Of a DNA stretch of 64,000 bases, positions 36,620 through 46,589 are shown piece after piece. Source of the stretch: Desulfurococcaceae archaeon. Lineage in GTDB: Archaea > Thermoproteota > Thermoprotei_A > Sulfolobales > Ignisphaeraceae. Both the position numbers and the translations under genes were made by a program. Each line of letters opens with the position of its first letter. Position 1 is the stretch's first letter. The notes under the pieces are model-generated. The model did not search any database and was not told where the DNA came from. It was given only the letters and a program-made list of their open reading frames with translations. The stretch is from the NCBI GenBank assembly GCA_020832925.1, contig JAJHRF010000001.1:108384-172383 (forward strand), read 5' to 3'.

Positions 36620-37045
36620 GTGTACATGAAGAAAACATTATCTACAGCTATAGGTGTAGCTATATATACAGTATTAATTATAACAGCTATACTAAACTAT
36701 GCTCAATCCAATGAAGCAGTAAACGTTAGCTATACATTCACAAATAGCATCACAACAACGACAGCTGTAAACACTTCGCAAAACATCGTGAATACAACGA
36801 ATCAAAGTATCGCCACAATTACAACAACAATATATCTCTCAACGACGGTTACAAGAGTGCTGATCCATACAACAACGTTTACATCGTTTATAACGGTATC
36901 TGTAGGAGTTCCATTCGAGCAAACAATAACGTTCATAACAATTGTAGGGGCTATAACTATACTGGTTGGATACTTCATGGGGTATAAAGCCTTCAGAACC
37001 CGTGTCGAAGAAATACCCCGTACAACACCACCGCGCAGGAGATAA
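36620..37045 (+). CDS. Small membrane protein with Thr/Ser-rich outer loop
   Basis: This protein of about 140 residues has an N-terminal hydrophobic helix (IGVAIYTVLIITAILNY), a Thr/Asn/Ser-rich middle (about 30-95) and a C-terminal helix (ITFITIVGAITILVGYFMG) before a basic tail. The Thr-rich section would lie outside the cell and be heavily glycosylated, and the basic tail inside. GTG 36620 with GGTGAT eight bases upstream is preferred; TTG 36617 and ATG 36626 are alternatives. Function unknown. Confidence 0.6.
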   Translation: MYMKKTLSTAIGVAIYTVLIITAILNYAQSNEAVNVSYTFTNSITTTTAVNTSQNIVNTTNQSIATITTTIYLSTTVTRVLIHTTTFTSFITVSVGVPFEQTITFITIVGAITILVGYFMGYKAFRTRVEEIPRTTPPRRR

Positions 37046-37049
37046 CGGG

Positions 37050-37631
37050 TTATATCCTAGCAAAACATTGGTCAAGAGCTTTCTTCACATTTTTATTATG
37101 GATACTTAGAAGAGATGCAAAAAGTAGAGAAGCTAATGAAGATGCTATCTTACCGCTATACATCTGAGGAATATCGGGGTACTCCTTAATTAGGTTCAAA
37201 GCTATGATAAGAAGTTTTAAACCGATATTATCTATATGCGATGTTACGTTCTCTAAATGGTCTTTAACATATCTGCAATCAGCAACAAGATCACTATCTA
37301 GAACCTCTTTTACCTGGTTTCTCAATTCTACTACTCCATTTGCTAAATTACATAATGTGTTGATACTTACATCGATTTCTTTTGCTAATCTACCGCTGAT
37401 CACTAGATTGTGAAGAGATGTAAATCTGCCGACAATGTTTATTGAGAGATTTTTGATCATGCTCAACTTATTATATAACCCGAGATTAATACTGCATTTA
37501 GAGTTTACATCTAAGTATTTTAACACCTTTGAGATGGTGTTCACAATAAATGAGAACTCTTCAATAGCTATACAGCATTCCTCTACACATAGATTACGAT
37601 CTTTATCAGCGTGAGCAAATAGGTTCTTCAT
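37050..37631 (-). CDS. Helical hypothetical protein
   Basis: This 193-residue protein was not recognised. It is almost all helical, with several cysteines in its N-terminal part (NLCVEECCIAIEE) and later CNLANG. No membrane segment is strong, though the C-terminal part (ASSLASLLFASLLSI) is moderately hydrophobic. It converges on the Thr-rich membrane protein with 4 bases between stops. Upstream, on the opposite strand, lie the sRNA and ribK. Confidence 0.5.
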   Translation of the reverse strand: MKNLFAHADKDRNLCVEECCIAIEEFSFIVNTISKVLKYLDVNSKCSINLGLYNKLSMIKNLSINIVGRFTSLHNLVISGRLAKEIDVSINTLCNLANGVVELRNQVKEVLDSDLVADCRYVKDHLENVTSHIDNIGLKLLIIALNLIKEYPDIPQMYSGKIASSLASLLFASLLSIHNKNVKKALDQCFARI

Positions 37632-37709
37632 CCTACATTACCGATGTAGTCTGTGGCTGCCCACATCATCACCATTTCTCTTAAATTATCTGTGTTGTTA
37701 ACTTATAAC

Positions 37710-37720
37710 TTTATTTATTG
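37710..37720 (+). promoter_or_regulatory. TATA-like element before the C/D box sRNA and ribK
   Basis: CTTTATTTATT at 37710-37720 lies about 20-26 bases before the C box of the sRNA at 37735. A transcript from here would begin at the sRNA and could run on into ribK. A TATAACT element at about 37705 is an alternative. Confidence 0.4.
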
Positions 37721-37734
37721 AAGAACTGTAGTAG

Positions 37735-37785
37735 ATGATGAAGGCGCCCTTCACTGCGTATTGTGATGAAGAGCTATTCAGCTGA
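37735..37785 (+). ncRNA. C/D box guide sRNA
   Basis: The plus strand has a C box ATGATGA (37735-37741), a 12-base guide AGGCGCCCTTCA, a D' box CTGC (one base off CTGA, 37754-37757), a 5-base spacer, a C' box GTGATGA (37763-37769), a 12-base guide AGAGCTATTCAG, and a D box CTGA (37782-37785). Both guide spacers have the standard archaeal length. It should direct 2'-O-methylation of an rRNA or tRNA; the target was not identified. It lies 17 bases before ribK. Confidence 0.8.
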
Positions 37786-37802
37786 AATCTAGGTGTTTAC
37801 CT

Positions 37803-38237
37803 ATGATGTGTACAGATATGTACTATGTTGTTAAGGGCAAAGTTATCGACGGTGTTGGTGAAGGAGCGAAATACGTTAGGATGTACCATCATGTAATAGA
37901 AAATGTGTTAAGGATATCGCCATACCCAGGAACTCTTAATATACAGCTGGAGTATCTTGAAGCAAAGAAACTTAAAGAGCTACTACAAAAACATAGCTGT
38001 AGATACTATATACCACCACCTTGTAGGTCGTGTGTACACGCATATGCATGGAAAGCTTACATAAAGAGAGAACGCATACTTGTTCCGATATATATTGTAA
38101 GACCTGCGAAAACAGTTCATGGCGAGGATGTAGTAGAGATATTATCTGAGCTATATTTACGCGGAGTTCTAGGCTTAAAGACTGGAGATGTAGTAGAGAT
38201 ATACGTGACATCAAATTGTGTAGAACCGTGTATCTAG
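37803..38237 (+). CDS. ribK: CTP-dependent riboflavin kinase
   Basis: This 144-residue protein belongs to the archaeal RibK (DUF120) family, which makes FMN from riboflavin with CTP as phosphate donor. Family features are GVGEGAKYVRMYHHVIEN, SPYPGTLNIQLE and RPAKTVHGEDVVEI, and KTGDVVEIYV at the end. Some RibK proteins carry an extra HTH domain; this one has only the kinase. ATG 37803 or 37806 follows AGGTGT. The 5' flank holds a C/D box sRNA. Confidence 0.93.
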   Translation: MMCTDMYYVVKGKVIDGVGEGAKYVRMYHHVIENVLRISPYPGTLNIQLEYLEAKKLKELLQKHSCRYYIPPPCRSCVHAYAWKAYIKRERILVPIYIVRPAKTVHGEDVVEILSELYLRGVLGLKTGDVVEIYVTSNCVEPCI

Positions 38238-38299
38238 CGAATAGTCATTGAATACATAACATATTTATATCCTGTATATCGGCTATTATTTTTCGATTA

Positions 38300-39865
38300 G
38301 TGAAAACTATGTCAACAACACAACATAGGTTTTGGAAATTCGTTGAACTGGGTATAGACCCGTATCTAGATGTGTATCGCTATGATGTAGATATAGATGT
38401 TAAGATGTTGAAAAATAGGTATAGTTATCTAGGCAAGGGTGAAGAAGCTCAGGAAAAGTTCAGTATAGCTGGGAGAATCATGGGTTTAAGAAGACATGGT
38501 AAAATAGTTTTCGCGGTACTTGACGACTCAACAGATACTATACAGTTAGTGTTTAGATACGATGTATTAGGAGAAAAGCTTTGGCATGTAGTTGACTTAC
38601 TAAATGTTGGCGATATCGTTGGGGTTAAAGGTAGACCCATGAGAACTCTTAGAGGGGAGTTTTCTCTTCTTGTAGAGGATATCAAAGTTCTCTCAATAAC
38701 GTGGAGAGATTACCCAGAGAAATGGCATGGGTTAGCGGATATAGAGAAGAGGTATAGAATGAGGTACCTAGACTTTGTATACAATCAGAAGGTTAGGAAA
38801 GCTATGATCAATATGTATAGGATAGAGAAGAGCTTTAGAGATTTCTTAGACTCTAGAGGCTTCATAGAAATCCATACACCGAAACTTCAACCTATATATG
38901 GAGGAGCATTGGCAAGACCTTTCACAACAAAGATGTATGCTCTCGATAGAACAGTTTATCTAAGTATTGCTCCGGAGACTTATTTAAAGAGATGTATTGT
39001 TGGGAATTTCTTTAAGGTTTACGAAATAGCTGTATGCTTCAGAAATGAAGATATCGATGCTCAACATTATCCAGAGTTTGTACAGATAGAAATTTACTGG
39101 GCTTTTGCTGATTGGAACGATATGATGAAGCTGGTTGAAGAAATGATCTCGAATGCTGTTAAAGAAGTTTTCGGAGATTACGTTATTGATATTGATAGAA
39201 ATGGTGAAAAAATAGAACTAGATTTCAAACCTCCTTGGAAAAGAATTCCGCTAGAAGATTCCATTGAAGAGTATGGGGGGATCAAGGTCAAAGATAAACC
39301 TCTTGAGGAGTTGTTGGAGATAGCTAGGCAGCTAAGTATAAAGATCGATGATTTTAGAAGAGGTAAAATAATTGAGAAAATATTTGAGAAGGTTGTAGTA
39401 CCTAAAATTGTTCAACCAACTTTTGTAACATTATTTCCAAGAGATATATCGCCTTTAGCAAGACCCTATAGAGATGATCCAAGATATGCAGAGAGATTTG
39501 AGATATACATAGATAGGTTGGAGATAGGTAACGGTTATAGTGAACTCAACAACCCTGTGGTTCAGTATTATTTCTTCAAGAAAGAAGAGGAGTTAAGAGT
39601 TAAGTATGCGGATAAGCTTAGTCATGAAGTTGAGTATCACCCTATGGATAAGGATTACGTTAGAGCATTAGAATACGGTATGCCTCCTACAGCTGGTGTC
39701 GGAATAGGCATCTATAGATTGACAATGGTTTTATCAGGGCTTAACACAATAAAAGATGTAATACCCTTTACAATAGTTGAGCAAGAAGAGTTTCAAACCA
39801 TAGCCGAGAAGCACCAAGATATAGTTGCATACTATGTAGAGAAGCTACAACTTGATAAATATTAA
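38300..39865 (+). CDS. lysS: Lysyl-tRNA synthetase, class II
   Basis: This 521-residue synthetase has an N-terminal OB-fold anticodon-binding domain (IMGLRRHGKIVFAVLDDSTD) and a class II catalytic core. Motif 2 is FRNEDIDAQHYPEFVQIEI and motif 3 is GVGIGIYRLTMVLSG. Many archaea use a class I LysRS instead, so the class II form fits a crenarchaeal lineage. GTG 38300 or ATG 38309 are both possible starts, and a TATA element (ATATTTATATCC) lies upstream at about 38260. Confidence 0.95.
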   Translation: MKTMSTTQHRFWKFVELGIDPYLDVYRYDVDIDVKMLKNRYSYLGKGEEAQEKFSIAGRIMGLRRHGKIVFAVLDDSTDTIQLVFRYDVLGEKLWHVVDLLNVGDIVGVKGRPMRTLRGEFSLLVEDIKVLSITWRDYPEKWHGLADIEKRYRMRYLDFVYNQKVRKAMINMYRIEKSFRDFLDSRGFIEIHTPKLQPIYGGALARPFTTKMYALDRTVYLSIAPETYLKRCIVGNFFKVYEIAVCFRNEDIDAQHYPEFVQIEIYWAFADWNDMMKLVEEMISNAVKEVFGDYVIDIDRNGEKIELDFKPPWKRIPLEDSIEEYGGIKVKDKPLEELLEIARQLSIKIDDFRRGKIIEKIFEKVVVPKIVQPTFVTLFPRDISPLARPYRDDPRYAERFEIYIDRLEIGNGYSELNNPVVQYYFFKKEEELRVKYADKLSHEVEYHPMDKDYVRALEYGMPPTAGVGIGIYRLTMVLSGLNTIKDVIPFTIVEQEEFQTIAEKHQDIVAYYVEKLQLDKY

Positions 39866-39898
39866 AACATATAATGCGTTATGTTTTTGGATAACAAT

Positions 39899-41464
39899 CT
39901 ATATCAGAGGAAGCTTCACGATATCTGGGTAATATTCTCTTAAAACTCTAATCATACTAACACGAGGTACAAACGATCTTATAGCGGACAGCGATATATC
40001 ATAGAATACCTCTGGCTCTTCTTTAAATATTTGATAGATCTTAAGTAGCTTAGCTTTGAGTTCATCGTATTCTTTCTCATTTATATTACGCGCTTCATTA
40101 CTTCCCATATCTATAGGTTCACGTATATCATTTCCAAATAGCCACCCATTGACACCATCAACTATGAACTCTAATACGCCGCCATCTCTAGAAGCTAACG
40201 AGGGTACACCATTTATAGCAGCTTTCATATAACTTGTTCCGCAAGCCTCTAAACCTGGGAAAGGTGTAAATAGAAGTAAATGGCATGATGATAGCAATAT
40301 TTTTGCTTTAGCGACATCGTAATCATGTATGAACACGAAATTCGGCATCTCCATATGCATCTTCTTGAAAATCTTCATATACTCTACACCTGTAGCATCA
40401 TTTGGATGAGCCTTACCCCCTACAACGAAGACTATTGGTAGATCCTTAAGTTCTTTAGCTAATCGTATCACCATCCAAGGTCTCTTATACTCGGTTATTC
40501 TCCTAGCCCATAAAACGACGAATTTATCTTCTAATACCAGATCTTTTTTATAGTTCTGTAGGAATTTTTCTAATTTGTAAACAAGCTTCTTCCTAACATC
40601 CTCTAGAATATCTAAAGTCATTCTATGAGATTCGAATACCTTCTTCACCTCCGGATGCATCCACCGCTCAATATTAATCCCGTTAGTTATATAAACAAGT
40701 TTATCATTGAAATGCGGAAATATCTTACGTAAAATATCGTAATGTTTTGCAGAAACAGCAAAAGCTTGTTGTGAAGAAGCTAACCCTATCTCAGTAAGTA
40801 GTACTTCGTTCTCTATAAATTCGTAGCCGAATTCCTTCTTAAGGTATTCCCTAGGGAACGATGGATGTCCCCATATACCAGCAGTATGTATTACTAACCG
40901 GTATCTCCCAGGGATCTTGAGTTGAAGTGGGAGAATAGCTGTATATGCTTCTTGTAGATCGATGTACGCTATCTCATCTAGCTCTATATTCCTCTTCAGA
41001 TACTCAGCCACAGTTTTTGAAAAGAATATGTATTTATAGACTTTCTCCTCAAGACTGTTCTCGATATATATCCTATCAACAGCTTTAACAAGCCATGGAG
41101 GAGATAGGACATTGAAGAACACAGCTTTAGCTGTACCAAACTTGTAAATAAGAGCTTCTACTTCAGCTTTCTCATTTCTAATAACTATGCTGAATCTATC
41201 CTCAGCACTCAAATTCTTCAAAAAATCTTCAGGTTGTTCTTGCGGTTTAGGTATGGGATTACCATTTTCATCAAAAACCCATTCTACGTATCCATGTTTA
41301 TAGAATAGCGAAAGAACAATATATTTCAGATTAAGGCTACCAGCAGCATAAAATTTATCTCCTTCCAAAACCCCGAGTCCACCAGCATAGGTATAACCGG
41401 TATCAAGAGCGATATCAGGCGTTACACTGATTATGTATTGCTTCGAATTATTCCTATTATTCAT
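39899..41464 (-). CDS. Alpha-glucan phosphorylase, GT35, short archaeal type
   Basis: This 521-residue enzyme removes glucose units from alpha-1,4-glucan as glucose-1-phosphate. Family marks are GYTYAGGLGVLEGD at the start, ARRITEYKRPWMVIRLA, VVGGKAHPND and the PLP region GTSYMKAAINGVPSLASRDG, where the Lys of MKAAINGV binds the cofactor. At about 520 residues it is much shorter than bacterial or eukaryotic phosphorylases, as in other archaea. ATG 41464 has GAGGTG just upstream and is preferred over the ATG 48 bases earlier. First of four minus-strand glucan genes. Confidence 0.92.
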   Translation of the reverse strand: MNNRNNSKQYIISVTPDIALDTGYTYAGGLGVLEGDKFYAAGSLNLKYIVLSLFYKHGYVEWVFDENGNPIPKPQEQPEDFLKNLSAEDRFSIVIRNEKAEVEALIYKFGTAKAVFFNVLSPPWLVKAVDRIYIENSLEEKVYKYIFFSKTVAEYLKRNIELDEIAYIDLQEAYTAILPLQLKIPGRYRLVIHTAGIWGHPSFPREYLKKEFGYEFIENEVLLTEIGLASSQQAFAVSAKHYDILRKIFPHFNDKLVYITNGINIERWMHPEVKKVFESHRMTLDILEDVRKKLVYKLEKFLQNYKKDLVLEDKFVVLWARRITEYKRPWMVIRLAKELKDLPIVFVVGGKAHPNDATGVEYMKIFKKMHMEMPNFVFIHDYDVAKAKILLSSCHLLLFTPFPGLEACGTSYMKAAINGVPSLASRDGGVLEFIVDGVNGWLFGNDIREPIDMGSNEARNINEKEYDELKAKLLKIYQIFKEEPEVFYDISLSAIRSFVPRVSMIRVLREYYPDIVKLPLI

Positions 41465-41600
41465 GGATACACCTCTAATAATTGTTGGTATGTTGTAGGC
41501 TGTACTTAACACGTTCCGAATTATATACTTATATAACTGTTAGACCTTAATTAGTTACACACCTCTTAATAAAGCTATACATATGCTTGATATTTGCTAC

Positions 41601-43172
41601 TTACTGAAGATATTTATCGAATTCCGCAATCCATATATTTATCATTTCTTTATTCCAAAATTCTGCCCACCAATAATCGCTATCGAGGATATGCCATAGA
41701 GCCCATTCCATCTTCTCGGCTTTATCATCGAATCCATGTTTCGATACATATTCTCTATACCTAGATATCCTCTGCTCAACCATATTCCAGAATACTTCAT
41801 GCTCAGGTACTTCCCCTCTCCACTTCTTATACGAGCCTAGCCATGTAGTTGATGGGATGAATCTCAGCTTTCTCGTAGGCTGTAATAGTTTAACTGCTTC
41901 TTCAGCTCTCACAGTTTCTATTATCCCTAACTTAGATAGCTTCTTGAATAGATAGATCAAGGTTTTTAAGAAGATAGCTGTTGCTGGAGGATTTGCTGAA
42001 AGAGCTATCCAGTTCTCCCCGTCAAGAGCTATTGTTAATAATTTCGCTTTATTATCAACACACTTACTCAACATTTTATTGACGAATCTATAAGCACCTT
42101 TGATGGCGTGAATCTCGCTACAGTAATTATTTGCAAAAGCTATATCGTCGCTAAGCTCTGTATCTCTAAAGAATACTACGAGTTTATTGCTAGAACCATC
42201 CTGTACTTCGTAAAGTTCGTAATGGTTCTTTACATCACCTTCAGCAAATCTTAGATGGTACCTTTCATCAAGAAAAGTGTACTCTAAACCAAGAGATGCT
42301 ATAATGGGTATCAATTTCATAGAAAAAGACATCTCAGGTAGCCAAACACCTTTCGGTTCTCTACCTAGAAAATCTCTGGTTATGTTTAACCCAAACTCAA
42401 GTTCTCTTTTAATATCATCATCGAGATTATACAGATCCACTAAGTATCCTGCAATCTTATGTGCATAAATACTTGTTAAAACCTCTATCACTTTATTTTT
42501 TGCTAACTTTCTATAGATATCAATTGTTTCTTTAACTAATCCAGCAAGAGTAGATGTAGGCTCTATAAATTCTCCAGAAACTACTTTAACTCCTTTCTCG
42601 ATTACGTCAAACCACTGCTTAATCAACGATGGGCTTATATTATACGTAAGTTTTACAATATCTTCACTATACCTGTTAAGAAGGATAGCGTGGTAATGAT
42701 AAGGACCTAAACCGTAAGGAAATAGTATAGGTTTCCAGACGTAATTGAAAGGCCATAAAGCTCTATACACTTCATCAGGTCCGTAGTTGGGAGGTTGATG
42801 ATGATGAAATACTGTAACTATTTTTGTTGGGACCTCTAATAGATCTACTCGGGGTATACCTATGCTTTCCTTATCAAGTAAAACTCCATCAATTAATAGC
42901 TTGACTTCACAACTTTCTTTTGCTTTCACATAGATCTCAAATGATACATCTTCACCGGAACTCAATTTAAAATTCATTTTAGTGATAGTTTTATCACATA
43001 TTCTCAACTCTACTTCAGTATTCTTATCAACGCCGTAGTTCCGGATAAAGATTTGAAGTTTAACTTCATTACGATCAACATCTTCAAAAGGATCTACAAT
43101 TAGATAGCCTTCTATAGAGTTTAGAAATCTAGGCTCAACTAAAGCTTTACCACACATAAGTGTTGTACTCAT
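41601..43172 (-). CDS. GH57-family glycoside hydrolase (amylase-like)
   Basis: This 523-residue protein is a GH57 enzyme. After an N-terminal beta-rich part (about 1-110), the catalytic barrel opens with VFHHHQPPNYG. The nucleophile Glu is in VWLPEMSFS and the acid Asp in ALDGENW. It is likely to act on alpha-1,4-glucan as an amylase or a related debranching or transglycosylating enzyme. It lies next to a second, different GH57. No signal peptide is visible, so it acts inside the cell on the stored glucan. Confidence 0.88.
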   Translation of the reverse strand: MSTTLMCGKALVEPRFLNSIEGYLIVDPFEDVDRNEVKLQIFIRNYGVDKNTEVELRICDKTITKMNFKLSSGEDVSFEIYVKAKESCEVKLLIDGVLLDKESIGIPRVDLLEVPTKIVTVFHHHQPPNYGPDEVYRALWPFNYVWKPILFPYGLGPYHYHAILLNRYSEDIVKLTYNISPSLIKQWFDVIEKGVKVVSGEFIEPTSTLAGLVKETIDIYRKLAKNKVIEVLTSIYAHKIAGYLVDLYNLDDDIKRELEFGLNITRDFLGREPKGVWLPEMSFSMKLIPIIASLGLEYTFLDERYHLRFAEGDVKNHYELYEVQDGSSNKLVVFFRDTELSDDIAFANNYCSEIHAIKGAYRFVNKMLSKCVDNKAKLLTIALDGENWIALSANPPATAIFLKTLIYLFKKLSKLGIIETVRAEEAVKLLQPTRKLRFIPSTTWLGSYKKWRGEVPEHEVFWNMVEQRISRYREYVSKHGFDDKAEKMEWALWHILDSDYWWAEFWNKEMINIWIAEFDKYLQ

Positions 43173-43191
43173 GACTTCATACCTCTCTACA

Positions 43192-44730
43192 CTATGAGAG
43201 ATATCTTTCGATAGCTTTTAATATAAGATTACGTTTCTCGTTTATCGAAAGCTCAATTTTAGCTATTTCATCTATTTCTTGAGCTAACTTGTCTAGGAAT
43301 ATTATATCGCGTAACCATCTCTGTATATCGCCACGAGTTATGTATTGGATAAGACATTCATCTGGAATTACCTCTAATATCCACTTTAGCTCCCTTATCG
43401 ATGTAGCAGTTAGTGTAGGTACCCCTCTTTGAGGACATTTGAAATAGAACCCTCTTTCTATTGGTACCGAGAGATTGTTTACGAATTTAGACGGGTTTTG
43501 GAGTATCTTTTCTGCTACGATATGGAATAGAAGGGATATTGCTTGTACATAGAGTGAGTAAGCATCTACAGCATTTTTGTAAGGACTAAAGTATTTGTGG
43601 ACTTCTTCGAAAGAACCGAATTTCGTAGCCATGTAGTAGAAGTGATCGCTTATTGTTAAAAGTTTCCACAATCTCATTAAATCGGGATCTTCAAGTGCAT
43701 CAATATATCTTTTCAGCTCTAAAAGCATGTTGAAAGCGGATTTCTGTAAGCTATTACCTAGCCATGCACTTACATCTCTCTCATCCGCCCAGCTTATGGT
43801 AGTCCATGGAGGAACATCGTATATATCTACAGCTGGGTGAGAATAAGCTGCAAGTGTTGGTGTTGAAAATCTAAGGTAATGGTATTTGTTTATCTCTATA
43901 GGTAACCACTTTAAGAATTCATGAATACCTGTTTCAGGCCAATGATGTTCACCAAAAGTTTCGTAATCCATAGCTAGGAGTATCACATCACCAGGTGTTG
44001 ATGCTAACCATTTCGTGTACTTCTCAGCTGTTAATGGGTATTGATCCCAATATATATTACTAAACCTGAACCCTACATCATCGCTCAATCTATAGTTTCT
44101 TGTTAAAACCCTTATATCGCATAGATAGCTTCTGTAGACGAAGTTAGGGCTTCTCCACCCCAGGACCCAGTCAACACCTTCAGTTAATATAACCTTGAAC
44201 CCTAATGAGTAAAGTTCACACGCGATATCATTGTTGTACATAAACTCCGTATTTTCAACAGCAGTAGGTGTTACTCCAAATACTTCTTTCATCAACTTCC
44301 TATGCTCTTCCACTTGTTCTTTCAACTCTCTGTAGCCTGGTATTAAAGGGGCTATACTATGGTAATGAGTTTGAGCTACAAGCTCAACACACCCTGTTGA
44401 AACAAGTTCTTGAAATAACTCTACAATCTTTGGAACCCATCTCAACGCTTGCTCAATAAATACACCTGAAATACTGAACGAAACCATGAATTTTCTATCG
44501 CTATTCATAAACTTCTTCACATTTTCAAGAATAATAGTTGTCGCAGGTATGTAGCATTTGTTTGCAGATCTCTCGATAACAATTTTGTTAAGATCTTGAT
44601 CGAATATTATATCCTCAAGATGTTTAACATCTAATGAACCTTTTAGAGCTGCTCTAACGAATTTCTCGTTCATTCTTCTATCAAGTCTATAAGGTTGATG
44701 AACTTCGAAAAACAGAACTATATCCTTCAT
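43192..44730 (-). CDS. GH57-family alpha-amylase
   Basis: This 512-residue GH57 protein has VLFFEVHQPYRLDRRM at its start, QTHYHSIAPL, the nucleophile Glu in VENTEFMYNND, and the acid Asp in LAMDYETFGEHHW. The pattern is that of Pyrococcus/Thermococcus-type alpha-amylase. ATG 44730 with GGTGC before it is used; the ATG 30 bases upstream would add ten residues. It is intracellular by the absence of a signal peptide. It lies 19 bases upstream of the other GH57 and likely shares its message. Confidence 0.9.
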   Translation of the reverse strand: MKDIVLFFEVHQPYRLDRRMNEKFVRAALKGSLDVKHLEDIIFDQDLNKIVIERSANKCYIPATTIILENVKKFMNSDRKFMVSFSISGVFIEQALRWVPKIVELFQELVSTGCVELVAQTHYHSIAPLIPGYRELKEQVEEHRKLMKEVFGVTPTAVENTEFMYNNDIACELYSLGFKVILTEGVDWVLGWRSPNFVYRSYLCDIRVLTRNYRLSDDVGFRFSNIYWDQYPLTAEKYTKWLASTPGDVILLAMDYETFGEHHWPETGIHEFLKWLPIEINKYHYLRFSTPTLAAYSHPAVDIYDVPPWTTISWADERDVSAWLGNSLQKSAFNMLLELKRYIDALEDPDLMRLWKLLTISDHFYYMATKFGSFEEVHKYFSPYKNAVDAYSLYVQAISLLFHIVAEKILQNPSKFVNNLSVPIERGFYFKCPQRGVPTLTATSIRELKWILEVIPDECLIQYITRGDIQRWLRDIIFLDKLAQEIDEIAKIELSINEKRNLILKAIERYLS

Positions 44731-44874
44731 CTTAGCACCAATACTACAGAAATGTTGCATGTATAAAAATCGTTAAGAATTTTCTATATATAGAGTAGCG
44801 AGGGTGCAAACCTTGTACAAAGCTTTGAATTATCTGTAGTCCTCAGATAGTAAAATAATTGAGAATAGAGGCAT

Positions 44875-46452
44875 CTATGTGTAAGCTCTATAGTAAGCCA
44901 TTTGTCTTGCAAGTTCGTAGCATGCGAGTAGGCTATTTATAGTATGCTCAGGTCTAAAGTATGTATCTATGTATAGAGTAGCTATTTTCCTTATCTTTTC
45001 ACCAAATCTAGGTTCTCGAAGTATGATCTCTCTAAGTTCTTTGAATACAATTTTATCTAATCCTCTACCTACTTCACTATAATACATCAGGTATCCTAGG
45101 CTTTGTAAAGCATGAGCAAGTTCTGAGGGATTGTCAGGTGGAACTACGAGTCCTATGCCTATGGGTGTAGCTCTTAAATCTACAACAAACTCTTTTGGTC
45201 CGCCTAAACTTGTTACTACTACGGGGGTACCTATAGCAAGTGCTTCTATTACCGATATTCCGAACGGTTCATATCTCGATGGAAGGGTGTATACATGGGA
45301 TGAATATATGATTAGCTGATACATCTTTAAATCAACATCGTCTACAACTACAATACTTTTCCCTCTTACCTCGTCTACTAAAACCCTTAAGTTATGTTCA
45401 TAATCTTTATCACCAACACTTTTACCCAGGATCGCAACCTTGATAGTGGATGGGAGATATTTAGTTGCTTGAAGCAGAACATCGAATCCTTTCTGAGGTG
45501 TTAATCTACCAGATGAAACTATGAGAATCTCTGCATCCTCGAAAGAGATATAACCCCAACTATTATAACGTTGTAAAACTTCTTTAAGAACTTTCCATCG
45601 AATTTCGTCTCTCTTAGTAGTGCCGTAAATTCTAAGGGAGTATTCCTCTACATCATTTAATCTCCACGTTGTTGAATTGTAAGAATAACATGTCTTCCCC
45701 TTAATCCAAGAACCATAGTCTCTTGCAAGAAGTTCTAGCTCCGATTTACTCACAGTAACTATAGCGTCTACGATCTTCACAGTAAAGCATTCTACATTAC
45801 CCCAACAACTATCCCATAAACTTCGTGTATACTCAAAAATATGCTTTGCAACAGCCCAAATTCTGTGAGGTACATCGCGAAGCCCACACCATTGTTCTGA
45901 TGCATAATGCCAGGGATATGAAGGCGAACCTCTTAAATGTATTTGATACAGAGTCGGTAATGCATAGCCCTGTATCTCAGCATCGATTTTAAGCATAATC
46001 GCTGCTATCGCTGAATGCCAATCATTCGCGTGAACAAGATCAGGATAACCGAATTTCTGTGCAATACATCTAACAGCTCTAGCTAGTAGACATGCCTTCT
46101 CTTCAGCGTATCTGTATGGAGGCCACGAATCTAGAACAAAAGATGTACTTGGTGAAGCACCTTTAATAATCCGAACCCTGACGTCGTCAACAAAACCTTC
46201 GAGAATATCTAGGTCGTATGGATATTCACAACCATCGGTACCATATCTACTCCCTCTACACTCGATATTAATTTTCCTAAAGTTAGGAGGTGCAACTCCA
46301 TGAGAAGGCATAACGACAGTTACATCGAACCCCCTCTTAGAGAGCTCGCGAGCTATTAATGAAACAGCTTCACCAAGTCCTCCAACCTTGACGATACCAC
46401 TGAATTCGAAACTTAGTATCCAAATCTTCTTAATACCTATAGGTGCAAACAC
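44875..46452 (-). CDS. glgA: Glycogen/starch synthase-like glycosyltransferase, GT5
   Basis: This 525-residue protein extends alpha-1,4-glucan from nucleotide-glucose. The N-terminal lobe holds the KVGGLGEAVSLIARELSKRG motif (about 22-41), LVHANDWHSAI, and the C-terminal lobe SSGRLTPQKGFDVL and RYEPFGISVIEALAIGTP with the catalytic Glu. The length and pattern fit archaeal GlgA. The upstream stretch carries the divergent nucleotidyltransferase, which could supply its sugar nucleotide. Confidence 0.92.
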   Translation of the reverse strand: MFAPIGIKKIWILSFEFSGIVKVGGLGEAVSLIARELSKRGFDVTVVMPSHGVAPPNFRKINIECRGSRYGTDGCEYPYDLDILEGFVDDVRVRIIKGASPSTSFVLDSWPPYRYAEEKACLLARAVRCIAQKFGYPDLVHANDWHSAIAAIMLKIDAEIQGYALPTLYQIHLRGSPSYPWHYASEQWCGLRDVPHRIWAVAKHIFEYTRSLWDSCWGNVECFTVKIVDAIVTVSKSELELLARDYGSWIKGKTCYSYNSTTWRLNDVEEYSLRIYGTTKRDEIRWKVLKEVLQRYNSWGYISFEDAEILIVSSGRLTPQKGFDVLLQATKYLPSTIKVAILGKSVGDKDYEHNLRVLVDEVRGKSIVVVDDVDLKMYQLIIYSSHVYTLPSRYEPFGISVIEALAIGTPVVVTSLGGPKEFVVDLRATPIGIGLVVPPDNPSELAHALQSLGYLMYYSEVGRGLDKIVFKELREIILREPRFGEKIRKIATLYIDTYFRPEHTINSLLACYELARQMAYYRAYT

Positions 46453-46589
46453 AGTATTTACACCGTTATCTTCGCTGAAACTCTACTAATGTCTCGCTAT
46501 ATAGCTATTAAAGATGTTAGAAATATTTGGTCGATTTAAGACTACTAATAAATATTAACTGAGTTATCTAGAGTATATCAAGGGATACC

